Assembly (NCBI GenBank): GCA_945827465.1
Contig: CALZOH010000008.1
Span: forward strand, 1-27,548
Reading direction: 5' to 3'
Source: an uncultured Prevotellaceae bacterium
GTDB lineage: Bacteria > Bacteroidota > Bacteroidia > Bacteroidales > Bacteroidaceae
Length of the DNA: 27,548 nucleotides
Below are positions 1 through 8,585 of this stretch, piece by piece; within the stretch, counting starts at the first letter, position 1, and each line of letters starts with the position of its first letter. The notes beneath the pieces were generated by a model. That model was given only the letters and a program-made list of their open reading frames with translations, was not told the DNA's origin and did no database searches. A program made the position numbers and the translations under genes.

Positions 1-357
1 CTGTATTACATGACAGAGGACGAAGTGCTGGGCGACATGATAAAAGCCTGCAATGTCGATATTAAGCGCATAAAGATACATGCACTCCACCGCAGAAAGA
101 GATCGAAAACAAACCAAGATGTTCCCACCATTCCGATTAATGAAACACCATCGGAACAAGCCACCGAGCAACCCACCGCAAAACCGGCGGCAGCATCTTC
201 CAACCCCAAAACCGGCATAACACTGCCGATAACGACAGATGACCCGAAAAGAAATATCAATCCGCCGAATGATTCCAGCGCACCCATCGTAGACATACCA
301 TTCACACAAGGAGATAACAACCGGAGCGGAGCCATCGCTCTGCAAACCGGGAGTTAA
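1..357 (+). CDS. Unrecognised protein, C-terminal part (5' end outside window)
   Basis: The frame is open from the first base of the window (LYYMTEDEVLGD...) to a TAA at 355-357. There is an internal ATG at 10, but nothing shows that translation starts there, so I treat this as the tail of a longer protein. The first 35 or so residues are mixed charged and hydrophobic, as in the end of a folded domain, and contain a basic stretch (HALHRRKRSK). The remainder is rich in Pro, Thr, Ser, Asn and Gln, low in complexity, and probably disordered. I do not recognise a family and assign no function. An opposite-strand frame over the same bases (6-335) would encode a hydrophobic protein and is an alternative, but it looks like the complement of the polar tail. 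Confidence 0.5.
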   Translation: MYYMTEDEVLGDMIKACNVDIKRIKIHALHRRKRSKTNQDVPTIPINETPSEQATEQPTAKPAAASSNPKTGITLPITTDDPKRNINPPNDSSAPIVDIPFTQGDNNRSGAIALQTGS

Positions 358-490
358 CAACAGATAGAAAGTCTTGGTCTTGAAGATTCTTCATATAATG
401 CAATTCTAAATGAAAGAGCCGTGCACAACCTGAAGTGCGGATAGATGAAAGCATACATCTCTTGAGAAAAGATGGTTAGGAATTGAAATA

Positions 491-513
491 CGTCAAGATT
501 ATCTGTCTTGACG
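491..513. other. Perfect 8-bp stem-loop, possible operator or RNA hairpin
   Basis: CGTCAAGA (491-498) pairs exactly with TCTTGACG (506-513) across a 7-nt loop. No run of T follows, so it does not look like an intrinsic terminator. It lies about 105 bp upstream of the putative -7 element of the GH-like gene, so it could be a regulator site or the remnant of a longer element. Function is unknown. Confidence 0.45.
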
Positions 514-618
514 CGGAATTCCATGATTCCAAAGAAAATTATTTAGGACATGATTGGTATTTTAGGTAGCCTTATCATGAAAATAAGCAGAAATAGAATT
601 ACTCTGCACCTTTTTTAG

Positions 619-626
619 TAATTTCG
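619..626 (+). promoter_or_regulatory. Putative -7 promoter element (TAATTTCG) for the 659-5965 pair
   Basis: TAATTTCG fits the Bacteroidetes -7 consensus TAnnTTTG with one change. It would place the transcript start near 633, giving a leader of about 26 nt before the ATG at 659. No convincing -33 element was found. Confidence 0.4.
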
Positions 627-658
627 CACGAAATTCAATCTGTTATAATTATCCCCCA

Positions 659-3061
659 ATGAAACGACTGTTATCTTTCTGTTTTGCCCTTGTCTGCTCT
701 TCCTTACTCCTATTTGCACAAACATTGCCTACAGGAGGTGCCACAGAAACGACACCTTCCAAATCAGAATATTTTTCCTGGATCAACAACACCAACGAAG
801 GCCCGACAGCAAAACAGACGCTGACCAATCTCCGATTCTTTCAATGGCTGCACGACCGGTATGGAATGGTTTTGGATCTTTATGCTTTCGATGCAGGAGC
901 CATTGATGGAGCCCAAATATATGGTTCTATGCGTTCCGAACGATTTAAGAAACAGTTCCCCGAAGGATTCGGCCCATTGAGTGAGCAAGCAGCCCTCAGT
1001 GGTACACGTTTGGGCATTTGGTGCGGACCTGATGGCTTCGGTTCTACAGCCCAGGAAGCACAAGAGCGAGAAGATATGATGGCATCATTAGTAGAAAAAT
1101 ACCATTTCGGTCTATTCAAGATGGATGCCGTTTGCGGTCAGTTGCGCCCGGAACAATATAACCGCTTCGACCGTATGATGAAACGCATCCGTCAAACCGA
1201 CCCCGGATTTGTGTTGCTCAACCATCGTCTGGACCTCGGACCGGGCACGGCCCACTCCACTACCTTTCTTCTTGGCGGCGAAGAAACTTATATCGACGTC
1301 CACATGACCAATGACTTTACAGCCACCCATCATCGGGCCAAAGCTCTCAGTCGCACTTCCCCCAAAGACTTGACGCGACTGACCGAAGACCACGGTGTCT
1401 GTCTGTCATCGTGCCTGGATTACTGGGAAGACGACTTGGTATTGCAGGCTTTTGGACGTGAACTGATCTTAGCTCCCGAAATTTATGCCAATCCCTGGCT
1501 GCTCAGCGATGACGAATTTCCCACTTTGGCCTTTCTGTTCAACCTTCACCGCGATTACCGGGATATTTTGGTCAAAGGATTACGTCTGCCCGCCGACAAA
1601 TACGGCCGCGAAGCTCTCAGCAGGGGCAACGCCACTACGCGCTTCATCACCTTACGCAATCTGACATGGAATCCGGTCACCTACGAGATACAATTGGACA
1701 GTGAAACCGGGCTCGACAAGAAAGGCAAACGCGTAAAAGTTCGCCAATATCATCCTTACATCCTCGACTTAGGCTATCATTCTTATGGAAGTAAGGTTCA
1801 GGTAACCGTTGAACCCTTCCGTGCCAGCCTTGTCAAAATTACCACAGAGGCCGAACGCGACGCCATTGCGTTAAGCGGCATTCCCTACCAAATCATTAAT
1901 GACCGCACCGGAAAGAATACCGAAGTAAAACTACTGGGAATGCCGGGATGCACCTATCAAATGGCATTGGAACGTTGCACCCAACGCTTTTCTTCGGCCA
2001 TCATTGATGGTCAAACCGAATCAGCATTACTCAAAGGACAGAAAGTATCCGTAACGTTTCCGGGGCAAAAGCCTCAAAAAAACTATCACCGGCATCTGAC
2101 GACCTTACAACCATGCCCCGTACCCGCTGATGCTGAATCCATTTACTACGCCACGTGTTTTGCGGCAGACAATAATGCCCTTGAAGCCCGCTCGTTGAAA
2201 CGTTCGGGAGAGACCAAAATCCCTGAAGTGAAGGCCGCCCGCGATGCTTTCTTCAACCAGCCTTTGTTCAAGGCCCGCGAATTATGGGATCATTACCTTT
2301 TCGATGGCAATCCGACCACGGCTTTCTCCATTTCGTTCCGCTTCGGCGACAGCCGAACGGGGAGTTCATCCGGTTTCTTTTTGGATTTAGGTGCCTTAAC
2401 CGAGTTGGACGAGGTTATCCTGGAGTCATTTGACGAGTATTCCATCACCCCGCTCAAATCTGAAGAAGGTCAAAATGCCTATCTCTCTGCTGACCTGCAA
2501 CATTGGACACCGGTAACTTTCCGAAGCGGAACGCGTATGCACATACCGACCAAGACAGCAGGAGCATTCCGCTACCTTCGACTGCCCGATTGTCCTTTCC
2601 GACTCACCGAAGTGTCAGGCATTCGCAACGGTCAATCGGTTGATCGCAGCCAATGGCACGCCAGCAACCTCTTCCGCACCTACGGACATGGAGGCTGCCA
2701 AGCCACACAAGCCTGGAACGGGAAGTTTCATCTCGACGAAGCTTTCAAGGGCTCATACCTTTGTATCGCTGTCAATGGTGAACACGGCGCTGAAGGAGTC
2801 TGGGCCGGACTCAAAGTAGACGGTAAATACATCGGCTGTCCCGACCGTGCGCCTTCCTATAAGTGCAATCCCTGGGAATTTAGGTCGGGTAACTCCAACA
2901 AGAACTATACGTTCTACATCCCCATTACTGCCGACCTCATCGGAAAAGACTTGGAAGCCTGGACGCTCACCTTCAACGACAAGCAGGTGAAACCAGAAGT
3001 ATGGATTACAGCCTATCCCATTCCGTTCCGACAGAAAGCATTATACCTTCAACGAAAATAA
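659..3061 (+). CDS. Secreted clan GH-D-like (alpha-galactosidase-like) glycoside hydrolase
   Basis: An 800-residue protein with a signal peptide (about residues 1-20, ending LLLFA). The N-terminal half reads like a (beta/alpha)8 barrel related to GH27/GH36: GIWCGPD at 119-125 resembles the GLW-x-EP strand, and FKMDAVCG at 153-160 resembles the FKxD strand that carries the nucleophile, making Asp156 the candidate. SSCLDYWEDD at 250-259 would supply the acid/base region. The C-terminal third has two beta-sandwich-like stretches (about 540-650, discoidin-like, and 680-800). It heads a two-gene unit with the phosphatase-like gene 27 bp downstream. No T9SS C-terminal domain is visible, so periplasmic location is likely. 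Substrate is unknown. The family call rests on motif resemblance only; another barrel family is possible. Confidence 0.55.
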   Translation: MKRLLSFCFALVCSSLLLFAQTLPTGGATETTPSKSEYFSWINNTNEGPTAKQTLTNLRFFQWLHDRYGMVLDLYAFDAGAIDGAQIYGSMRSERFKKQFPEGFGPLSEQAALSGTRLGIWCGPDGFGSTAQEAQEREDMMASLVEKYHFGLFKMDAVCGQLRPEQYNRFDRMMKRIRQTDPGFVLLNHRLDLGPGTAHSTTFLLGGEETYIDVHMTNDFTATHHRAKALSRTSPKDLTRLTEDHGVCLSSCLDYWEDDLVLQAFGRELILAPEIYANPWLLSDDEFPTLAFLFNLHRDYRDILVKGLRLPADKYGREALSRGNATTRFITLRNLTWNPVTYEIQLDSETGLDKKGKRVKVRQYHPYILDLGYHSYGSKVQVTVEPFRASLVKITTEAERDAIALSGIPYQIINDRTGKNTEVKLLGMPGCTYQMALERCTQRFSSAIIDGQTESALLKGQKVSVTFPGQKPQKNYHRHLTTLQPCPVPADAESIYYATCFAADNNALEARSLKRSGETKIPEVKAARDAFFNQPLFKARELWDHYLFDGNPTTAFSISFRFGDSRTGSSSGFFLDLGALTELDEVILESFDEYSITPLKSEEGQNAYLSADLQHWTPVTFRSGTRMHIPTKTAGAFRYLRLPDCPFRLTEVSGIRNGQSVDRSQWHASNLFRTYGHGGCQATQAWNGKFHLDEAFKGSYLCIAVNGEHGAEGVWAGLKVDGKYIGCPDRAPSYKCNPWEFRSGNSNKNYTFYIPITADLIGKDLEAWTLTFNDKQVKPEVWITAYPIPFRQKALYLQRK

Positions 3062-3088
3062 TTAACCTTATTTATTACAACAACTATC

Positions 3089-5965
3089 ATGAAAGTCAAA
3101 TCGATTCTCATTGCAACGCTATTTTCGAGCGCGTTTTTGCCTTCAATAGCCCAACAAACCATCACCTCCTTTACTCATCAGGTCATTCAATATGGAAACA
3201 GTTGCACCATCAACGGCAAGAAACAAACTGAGCCGGACGTTTACATGAAAAGCAATGGCAACGGAACATTTACCGCCCAGCGTCTGACCGTGCAACCTAA
3301 CGGCAACCGTGCCATTACACAGCCCTATTTGTTCCTGAAGACCCCTACCTCCATTCATATTGCCTGGAAAACTTCGTCTAAACCATCAAAAGCCGTTGTT
3401 TCCTACGGTCTTTCAGCCGACCAACTTGACAAGACTACTACGGCAATTACAAAGACAATTTCAGACAGCTACTTCTGGAATCAAGCCGTACTGACCGACC
3501 TACAGCCCAACACCACCTATTACTACAGGGTGACAACCGGAGCGACAGACGGGAAGGTCTATTCCTTCCGTACGCTCATGGAAGAAGGCAGTAATGAGAC
3601 CCTGCGCGTATTGGTTATCGGCGATCATCAGCAGCACAAGCAGTCCGATTTTGAATGGCTCGTAAAAGCAGCTCATAGAAAAGCCAATGAGAAATGGGGT
3701 GAAAAGAACTTAGAACAGCATTTCGACTTCTTGCTCAACGACGGCGACCAAGTTGACGGCGGTGCATTGGAAAACTACGACCAGTGTCATCTCTATAAAT
3801 CACGCTTCCACTCTCCCTACCTGCCGACCCAAACGACGTTAGGAAACCATGAGACCTACGGCGACCCCGGATTATCAAACTGGAAAGGACATTATGCCGA
3901 TTATGCAACCTGGGAGTACAACGGCATTAGCAGTGGTTCCACCACTTATTACGCCTATCGGGCCGGACGCACCCTTTTCGTCATCATGGATACCGAACAT
4001 CCTGGTGACATTCAACGTTTCTGGCTACGCCAACTGGTCAATGCGGCCGATCAAGATCCTGACATCGACTTCATCGTTAGTGCCGAGCACCGTCCGCCTT
4101 ATGCCGAGCAATATTCCGACGACATTTCTCCCTGGGTTCGCGATGTAGCCATTCCTCTTTTGTCGACCAGTAAGAAGCACGTACTGAATATTGCCGGTCA
4201 TCATCATCTCTATGCACGCGGACAAATGACTGACCTGCCCACCTATCATATCATTACTGGTGGAGGAACCGGTGGTCACCCACAATTGTGGGGAGAATCA
4301 CCCAACAATGTCGATTTGGACGAGGTACAGAAGACCATTGACCATTGGTCTTTTCAGATATTGGAGTTCAACCCTACCTCCAAAGAGATGACTGTTGAGA
4401 GCTATTCCATCGGTAACTCACGTCACGCCCTCGACTGCCAGCTCATCGACAAGTTCTCACGCAATTTAGCCACCGAAGAACGCCCGGCTACCCCGACCTT
4501 GCAACAACCCGGCGATACGCTTGAACTGCCGGCTGTCCTAGCACAGGCCGAACCGCTCGAGAACATGCAGGCCTCCGAGTTCCAGATTGCCCGTGACAGT
4601 TTATTCAAGGATGTAGTGGTACGCCGCGTACAGACCTACGAAGATTTATACGACATCGACTATAAGACGTTTGCCATGATCGACCGTCACAAAGACCTGG
4701 ATCTTTCCAAATTTACGGTCGAAGGACTTGAAAACGGTACTTACTACGTGCGCACCCGCAACCGCAACATGAATTTGGATTGGTCGGAGTATTCCAACAC
4801 CTGCACCTTCAGCGTTACGGGACAAAAAGAAGCAGAAGAGCCCGAGCCCGACCCCAACCAACCGTCAGTAAGTTTCGACAAGACAACTTATCAGCCCGGT
4901 GAAACCATCACGATCAGTTACAACAATGCCCCCGTTGGCCAAAGTGCCTGGATCGGCATCTACATCGAGGGTCAGACATCGGGTGCATCCTATATCTGGA
5001 AGTATACTTCGGCTGCCTCAGGCACTATGACATTCCAAATTAACGAACAAAACAACTACATTGTCCGCCTCTACCAGGACGGTGGATATACCATCATTGC
5101 CGAAGCTGGTCCGTTTAAGGTGAAGGAAGAACAGGCTCCGGTTGAACTGACCACCGTTTTGAAAACCGACAAATTGGTTTACGAAGTAGGCGATCCCATC
5201 AAGGTGACGGTAGAGAACGCTCCAGCCAACTCGTCCGATTGGGTCGGTATCTACTTAGCGAACGATTCCATCTCTGAAGGTGCCTATTCCAAGAACTGGC
5301 TTTACGTCACCGCAGGCAAGGCCAACCAGATTATCACGCTCAACGTGGAAGGAACACGCAACTACAGCCAATCGCTTCCCGCAGGAAACTATTATGTGAG
5401 CTATTATCTCAAAGACGGTTACATTGAAAGCAGCCCGCGCGTCTACTTCCGCATCGGCAAGCCGTCCTTAATTGCCACCAGCAAGAAGTGCTATGAAGAC
5501 GGTGAGACCGTACAAGTCATTTTCGACAACGTACCGAAGACCGGAAACTTCGTGATTTCACTCCGAAATGATCAACAGGAGCTCAAGCGCCAACCGTTGG
5601 AGAAAGTGACGGGAGGTGTCGTTTCGCTGGGTACATGGCCCAAAGGACATTACCAGGTGGCCATCGTCGATGCCGACGATAACAGCGAGATGTCAGAAGC
5701 CTATGCCTTCAGTATTGCCATTCCCGAAAGTGTAGGCAGCGTCACGACCAGCAACGACCGCATTTATTACCAAAACGGCAAAATCCGCATCGATAGCAAC
5801 GATGCCCTGCAATCGGTTCGTATTTTCAACACGGCCGGACAACTGTTGGCCGACCAAAGGGTTCAGCCCAACAGCCGCCACCTGGCTCTGCCCGTAGCGA
5901 AAGGTGAAAAAATCGTCTTCGTCAGCATCAACGGCCGACAAGCACAAAAAGTATTCACCGAATAA
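3089..5965 (+). CDS. Secreted purple-acid-phosphatase-like metallophosphoesterase with T9SS-like C-terminus
   Basis: 958 residues. A signal peptide (1-21) precedes a fibronectin-III-like domain typical of purple acid phosphatase N-termini (about 80-162). The metallophosphoesterase domain follows (about 172-385): GDH at 178-180, NDGDQVD at 217-223, GNHE at 252-255, EHRPPY at 333-338 and GHHHLYAR at 370-377 supply the expected metal ligands. Next come an FN3-like stretch (about 485-590) and three related beta-sandwich repeats (about 596-880); the first two share a WIGIY or WVGIY motif. The last 75 residues (SVRIFNTAGQLL...) resemble a T9SS C-terminal sorting domain, so surface export is inferred. 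The gene probably shares a transcript with the GH-like gene upstream. Exact phosphoester substrate is unknown. Confidence 0.8.
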   Translation: MKVKSILIATLFSSAFLPSIAQQTITSFTHQVIQYGNSCTINGKKQTEPDVYMKSNGNGTFTAQRLTVQPNGNRAITQPYLFLKTPTSIHIAWKTSSKPSKAVVSYGLSADQLDKTTTAITKTISDSYFWNQAVLTDLQPNTTYYYRVTTGATDGKVYSFRTLMEEGSNETLRVLVIGDHQQHKQSDFEWLVKAAHRKANEKWGEKNLEQHFDFLLNDGDQVDGGALENYDQCHLYKSRFHSPYLPTQTTLGNHETYGDPGLSNWKGHYADYATWEYNGISSGSTTYYAYRAGRTLFVIMDTEHPGDIQRFWLRQLVNAADQDPDIDFIVSAEHRPPYAEQYSDDISPWVRDVAIPLLSTSKKHVLNIAGHHHLYARGQMTDLPTYHIITGGGTGGHPQLWGESPNNVDLDEVQKTIDHWSFQILEFNPTSKEMTVESYSIGNSRHALDCQLIDKFSRNLATEERPATPTLQQPGDTLELPAVLAQAEPLENMQASEFQIARDSLFKDVVVRRVQTYEDLYDIDYKTFAMIDRHKDLDLSKFTVEGLENGTYYVRTRNRNMNLDWSEYSNTCTFSVTGQKEAEEPEPDPNQPSVSFDKTTYQPGETITISYNNAPVGQSAWIGIYIEGQTSGASYIWKYTSAASGTMTFQINEQNNYIVRLYQDGGYTIIAEAGPFKVKEEQAPVELTTVLKTDKLVYEVGDPIKVTVENAPANSSDWVGIYLANDSISEGAYSKNWLYVTAGKANQIITLNVEGTRNYSQSLPAGNYYVSYYLKDGYIESSPRVYFRIGKPSLIATSKKCYEDGETVQVIFDNVPKTGNFVISLRNDQQELKRQPLEKVTGGVVSLGTWPKGHYQVAIVDADDNSEMSEAYAFSIAIPESVGSVTTSNDRIYYQNGKIRIDSNDALQSVRIFNTAGQLLADQRVQPNSRHLALPVAKGEKIVFVSINGRQAQKVFTE

Positions 5966-6001
5966 TCATTTCTGAACAATCAACTTATACATATAACTAT
6001 C

Positions 6002-7165
6002 ATGAAAAGAATCATGCTTTTAGGTTCGGGCGAATTGGGTAAGGAATTTACCATCGCTGCCCAAAGACTGGGACAATATGTCATCGCTTGCGACTCTTAT
6101 AACGATGCTCCGGCGATGCAAGTAGCTGATGCGCGCGAAATTTTCTCCATGCTTGACGGCCAGGCATTGGAGAATGCCGTGTTAAAACATCGTCCTGACA
6201 TCATTGTGCCTGAGATTGAAGCCATCCGTACGGAGAAACTCTACGATTTCGAGAAGGAAGGCATTCAAGTTGTGCCGTCAGCCCGCGCTGTCAACTACAC
6301 CATGAACCGCAAAGCAATCCGCGATTTGGCTGCCAAGGAGCTCGGACTGAAAACTGCCCGCTATTTTTATGCCACCACCTTCGACGAGTTACAAGAGGCA
6401 GCCACTAAGATTGGCTTCCCCTGCGTCATCAAACCCCTCATGTCATCGTCAGGAAAAGGTCAGAGTGTAGCCAAAACGCCAGAAGACTTGCGCCAGTGTT
6501 GGGACTACGCCATGAACGGTTGCCGTGGCGATATCAAAGAAGTCATTATTGAAGAGTTTATTCACTTTGATTCGGAAATCACGTTGCTTACCGTTACCCA
6601 GCAAAACGGTCCGACGCTGTTTTGTCCGCCTATCGGACACCGTCAGGAGCACGGCGACTACCAAGAAAGTTTCCAACCGGCTGCCATTAGTGCCGAGCAA
6701 CTGGCTGAAGCACAGAGAATGGCCGACAAGGTAACGGCTGCTCTGACCGGAGCCGGAATATGGGGCGTGGAGTTCTTCCTCTCCAATAAGGACGGTGTTT
6801 ACTTCTCCGAACTTTCTCCTCGTCCTCACGACACGGGTATGGTCACCCTGGCCGGTACGCAGAACTTCAATGAATTTGAATTACACTTGCGAGCCGTGAT
6901 CGGACTGCCTATTCCGTGCATCAAACAGATGCGCTATGGAGCCTCGGCCGTTATTCTTTCTCCTATCGCGTCGCAAGAACCTCCCCGCTATCGCGGTCTG
7001 GAAGCGACCTGTGTAGAAGACGCCGACGTGCGCATATTCGGTAAGCCCTTCACCCGCCTTGGCCGACGCATGGGCGTGGTAGTTGTCAATGGCGAAAACG
7101 GTTGCAGCATTGCCGACCTGCGCGCCAAAGCACAAGAACTTGCCTCTAAAGTAGAAGTCTATTAA
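6002..7165 (+). CDS. purT: Formate-dependent phosphoribosylglycinamide formyltransferase PurT
   Basis: 387 residues, full length for PurT. This cytosolic ATP-grasp enzyme makes formyl-GAR from GAR, formate and ATP, the third step of de novo purine synthesis, without needing formyl-THF. Visible features: an N-terminal nucleotide-binding segment (MLLGSGELGKEF), VPEIEAIRT near residue 75, NRKAIRDLAA, the ATP-grasp loop KPLMSSSGKGQS, and the metal and substrate region VEFFLSNKDGVYFSELSPRPHDTGMV. The ATG lies 36 bp after the phosphatase stop with no obvious promoter between, so some read-through is likely. A clear hairpin terminator follows. Confidence 0.95.
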   Translation: MKRIMLLGSGELGKEFTIAAQRLGQYVIACDSYNDAPAMQVADAREIFSMLDGQALENAVLKHRPDIIVPEIEAIRTEKLYDFEKEGIQVVPSARAVNYTMNRKAIRDLAAKELGLKTARYFYATTFDELQEAATKIGFPCVIKPLMSSSGKGQSVAKTPEDLRQCWDYAMNGCRGDIKEVIIEEFIHFDSEITLLTVTQQNGPTLFCPPIGHRQEHGDYQESFQPAAISAEQLAEAQRMADKVTAALTGAGIWGVEFFLSNKDGVYFSELSPRPHDTGMVTLAGTQNFNEFELHLRAVIGLPIPCIKQMRYGASAVILSPIASQEPPRYRGLEATCVEDADVRIFGKPFTRLGRRMGVVVVNGENGCSIADLRAKAQELASKVEVY

Positions 7166-7178
7166 TCCTCTCACCTCG

Positions 7179-7246
7179 AAAGACGTCCAACCGACCAAAG
7201 GGTTTTCCCCAATCAGGCCGGAGGACGTCTTTCCTTTTTGCTTTTT
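7179..7246 (+). terminator. Intrinsic terminator after purT
   Basis: AAAGACGTCC (7179-7188) pairs perfectly with GGACGTCTTT (7223-7232) across a 34-nt loop and is followed by two T runs (7235-7239 and 7242-7246). It starts 14 bp after the purT stop. The long loop is unusual. The T-rich tail ends just 7 bp before the next ATG. Confidence 0.75.
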
Positions 7247-7253
7247 CACGCCT

Positions 7254-8201
7254 ATGATGAGCTCACAAACCCTATCTTTGACTCCCTCTGACCAATCTTC
7301 CCTGCTATTTTTGCGATGTGTGGCCATCATCAAGGTCATGGTCTGCCATGGATTGGAAACCTATACCCTGCGCTACGCCTCGTGGTTCTACACAGGAGCC
7401 ATCCTTTTTTTGGTCATCAGCGGTTTTCTCTATGGCAGAAAGCCTGTTCCCGACCCAAAGACCTATGCCATCGGCCGACTGCAGCGTGTGGGCATTCCCT
7501 ATTGGACATTTCTCGTCTTCCTACTGCCTTTCTACCTCTATTGCTCCGACATTTCACCCCTCAACGTCTGCTCGTCCTTTGCGCTAACCGCTTGCGGACT
7601 GCGCAAGGGGTTTGAACAACTGCCGGGCATGAACCACTTATGGTTTATTGCCGCTATCGTTGCCTGCTACATCAGCATTCCTCTGCTGCAACGTTTCCGC
7701 GGACGCGGATTGAAAACGGTTTTGGCAGGTTACCTCCTATTTGCCATCGACATTTTCGTGCTGGACGGGCGGTATTATTGGTTTCCACTTTACGTCACGG
7801 CCTATTTCATGGGCAACCTTCCCCGCACCTCCCTACGCCAAGCGTTTGCCATCACGTCAGTACTGACTCTGCTCACCCTGGTCAACCTCTCCTACCTGCC
7901 CATACACCTGCGCTACCACCTGTTGAGAAGCCTGTTCCCCCTGCTCCTCACATTGCTCACCATCCGATTATTTGAAGATTTCCACCTAACCCGCCTGCCC
8001 AACTTCCTGGCATACCTCTCTCTGATTTCATTTCCCCTCTATCTGGTTCACAATCCCTTGATGATGGGCCCCTGTTCATTGGCCACGCTGACAACCTCAC
8101 CTGCCCTCAACATGATTTTCATCATCGGGCTCAGCCTTTTATCGGCCGTAGTGCTCCACCTGTTGAGCCAACGCCTCACGCAGTGGCTCGGCAGGAAGTA
8201 G
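7254..8201 (+). CDS. Acyltransferase-3 family integral membrane protein
   Basis: 315 residues with many hydrophobic segments spread over the whole length. The first membrane segment (FLRCVAIIKVMVCHGLE) carries the His near its end that the acyltransferase-3 (OafA/NodX-like) family uses. YTGAILFLVISGFL matches the family's second segment and MNHLWFIAAIVACYI the conserved H-LWF region. Members transfer acetyl or other acyl groups to cell-surface sugars; the acceptor here cannot be told. Start at 7254 (or 7257) is needed to keep the first membrane helix whole. It sits immediately behind the purT terminator, and I see no good promoter upstream, so expression may depend on read-through. Confidence 0.8.
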   Translation: MMSSQTLSLTPSDQSSLLFLRCVAIIKVMVCHGLETYTLRYASWFYTGAILFLVISGFLYGRKPVPDPKTYAIGRLQRVGIPYWTFLVFLLPFYLYCSDISPLNVCSSFALTACGLRKGFEQLPGMNHLWFIAAIVACYISIPLLQRFRGRGLKTVLAGYLLFAIDIFVLDGRYYWFPLYVTAYFMGNLPRTSLRQAFAITSVLTLLTLVNLSYLPIHLRYHLLRSLFPLLLTLLTIRLFEDFHLTRLPNFLAYLSLISFPLYLVHNPLMMGPCSLATLTTSPALNMIFIIGLSLLSAVVLHLLSQRLTQWLGRK

Positions 8202-8261
8202 AAACCATCAGTCCTCCTCTTTTCTCCTGATAAAAACTATCAGAATCGCAAAAGAGGGTTG

Positions 8262-8402
8262 CTTGCGGAAGTTCCGCAAGCTTCTCGCAGGTGTGCGGCT
8301 CATTTGCGGAAGTTCCGCAAGCTCCACGCAAGTGTGCGGCTCATTTGCGGAAGTTCCGCAAGCTCGCGCAAGCGTGCGGCTGATTTGCGGAAATTCCGCA
8401 AG
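8262..8402. repeat. Four-copy palindromic repeat array, 41-bp period
   Basis: The 17-bp near-perfect palindrome TTGCGGAAGTTCCGCAA occurs at 8263-8279, 8304-8320 and 8345-8361, with a one-base variant (central G to A) at 8385-8401. Spacing is 41, 41 and 40 bp. The intervening 23-24 bp are also similar and each can form a second small stem (CGCA/TGCG). The array sits between the acyltransferase stop and the promoter of the calcium ATPase. It could be a REP-like intergenic repeat or a multi-site operator. Open reading through it is an effect of the repeat and not a gene. Confidence 0.9.
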
Positions 8403-8550
8403 CCTGTCCGGCCGCAGCCTTCAGTCCATTCCTGACATTAATATTCCCTCGGGAAATTGTATCAACCGGGCAGGGAAAGACAAGAGCTTGTTTAGCTTTA
8501 GCCAGGCTTTATATCACGCCTGAATAACGAAGTAAACGAATATATTTTCG

Positions 8551-8558
8551 TAATTTTG
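8551..8558 (+). promoter_or_regulatory. -7 promoter element (TAATTTTG) of the calcium ATPase operon
   Basis: Exact match to TAnnTTTG. Transcription would begin near 8565, about 20 nt before the ATG at 8586. This argues against a TTG start at 8556, which lies inside the promoter element. Confidence 0.6.
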
Positions 8559-8585
8559 CAACCCGAATACAATCAGCAAAATAGA

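Larger units (their letters stand above)
358..658. other. Gene-free stretch with one hairpin and one promoter
   Basis: About 300 bp, AT-rich, without a convincing reading frame. It contains a perfect hairpin at 491-513 and a Bacteroidetes-type -7 element at 619-626, both listed separately. I see no clear intrinsic terminator for the gene that ends at 357 and no tRNA. Confidence 0.6.
8202..8585. other. Gene-free stretch: repeat array plus promoter
   Basis: 384 bp without a credible gene. Contents are a weak 5-bp hairpin just after the acyltransferase (8227-8243), the palindromic array, about 150 bp without recognisable structure, and a -7 element at 8551-8558. Confidence 0.7.

Noticed and set aside
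6..335. Hydrophobic open frame on the minus strand
   Set aside because: It mirrors the polar, proline-rich + strand frame, which is open through the window edge and better fits a protein C-terminus; kept as an alternative only.
7273..7313. TAnnTTTG-like elements (7273-7280 and 7306-7313)
   Set aside because: They lie inside the acyltransferase reading frame, and starting after them would remove most of the first membrane helix.
8263..8523. Open reading frame of 86 codons through the palindromic array
   Set aside because: Its first half is translated repeat; no family resemblance or start signal, and it ends before the ATPase promoter.
8556..8585. TTG start for the calcium ATPase
   Set aside because: It lies within the -7 promoter element; the ATG at 8586 gives a normal short leader.
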